Shown: positions 63,995-64,000 of the stretch, one piece after another | Position numbering within the stretch: position 1 is the stretch's first letter | Layout of the letters: the number at the start of each line of letters is the position of its first letter | Source: Lachnospiraceae bacterium | GTDB taxonomy: Bacteria; Bacillota; Clostridia; Lachnospirales; Lachnospiraceae | Assembly (NCBI GenBank): GCA_900759665.1 | Contig: CAAEWE010000081.1 | Coordinates: 127,879-191,878, forward strand | DNA length: 64,000 nucleotides | Direction: 5' to 3' | The notes under the pieces: model-generated | The model's database searches: none | What the model saw: the letters and a program-made list of their open reading frames with translations, nothing else | What the model was told of the DNA's origin: nothing | Position numbers and translations under genes: made by a program

Positions 63995-64000
63995 AATTTA

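Overview
This window looks like a chromosome segment from an anaerobic, spore-forming Firmicute, most likely family Lachnospiraceae (Clostridia). The basis is gene content and order: a fab/acc type II fatty-acid operon, murB-rapZ-whiA-HPr, yloU-yloV-recG, sporulation genes spmA and ylbJ, a CheX/CheY pair, AGGAGG ribosome sites and moderate GC in the core. The species cannot be named from sequence alone.

Layout. (1) 51-898: CheX-type phosphatase and a stand-alone CheY receiver. (2) 983-9467: fabH-acpP-fabD-fabG-fabF-accB-fabZ-accC-accD-accA, all on the plus strand, with a strong hairpin after acpP and no enoyl-ACP reductase gene. (3) 9586-18131: cvfB-like S1 protein (minus strand), ridA, a roughly 600-base AT-rich gap with a DnaA-box cluster, long-form hpf, an orphan basic Big2-like ORF, secA, prfB with its +1 frameshift site, and homoserine dehydrogenase. 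(4) 18286-27915: tex, then a sulfate-activation block (arylsulfotransferase-like protein, cysD, cysNC fusion, cysQ) followed by a two-domain CHR transporter. This block could make PAPS and recycle PAP, but no sulfate-reduction gene lies beside it. (5) 28041-34893: tRNA-Arg(ACG), murB, rapZ, whiA, a Crh-like HPr with Glu at position 15, and dnaE. (6) 35076-50113: pfkA, a small acidic membrane protein, spmA, a secreted carbohydrate-binding protein, ylbJ, a zinc-phospholipase-like protein, an M18 aminopeptidase, an unlisted 46-residue membrane protein on the minus strand, Asp23-family protein, fakA/yloV, recG, pheA and rlmD.

(7) 50114-64000 is an accessory island with visibly lower GC: hand counts of two 60-base lines in hsdM gave 25 and 33 percent, against 48 percent for one line in dnaE. 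It starts at the 3' end of rlmD. It holds a DUF4238 protein, a membrane-anchored protein cut off by a serine-recombinase relic, an orphan rlmD-type C-terminal tail, two roughly 115-base imperfect direct repeats, a possible replication-initiator relic, and a complete type I restriction-modification operon. It ends in a truncated IS21-family element fused to a broken second serine recombinase.

The most interesting locus is the operon at 54120-61288. It reads hsdM-hsdS-TIR-hsdR, with a 252-residue TIR-domain protein placed between the specificity and restriction subunits at 2-base and 14-base gaps. By analogy with the PrrC anticodon nuclease carried in an hsd locus, I infer a guard arrangement in which a TIR NADase backs up the restriction enzyme. 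This is a hypothesis; the sequence shows only the gene order, the tight spacing and the TIR motifs.
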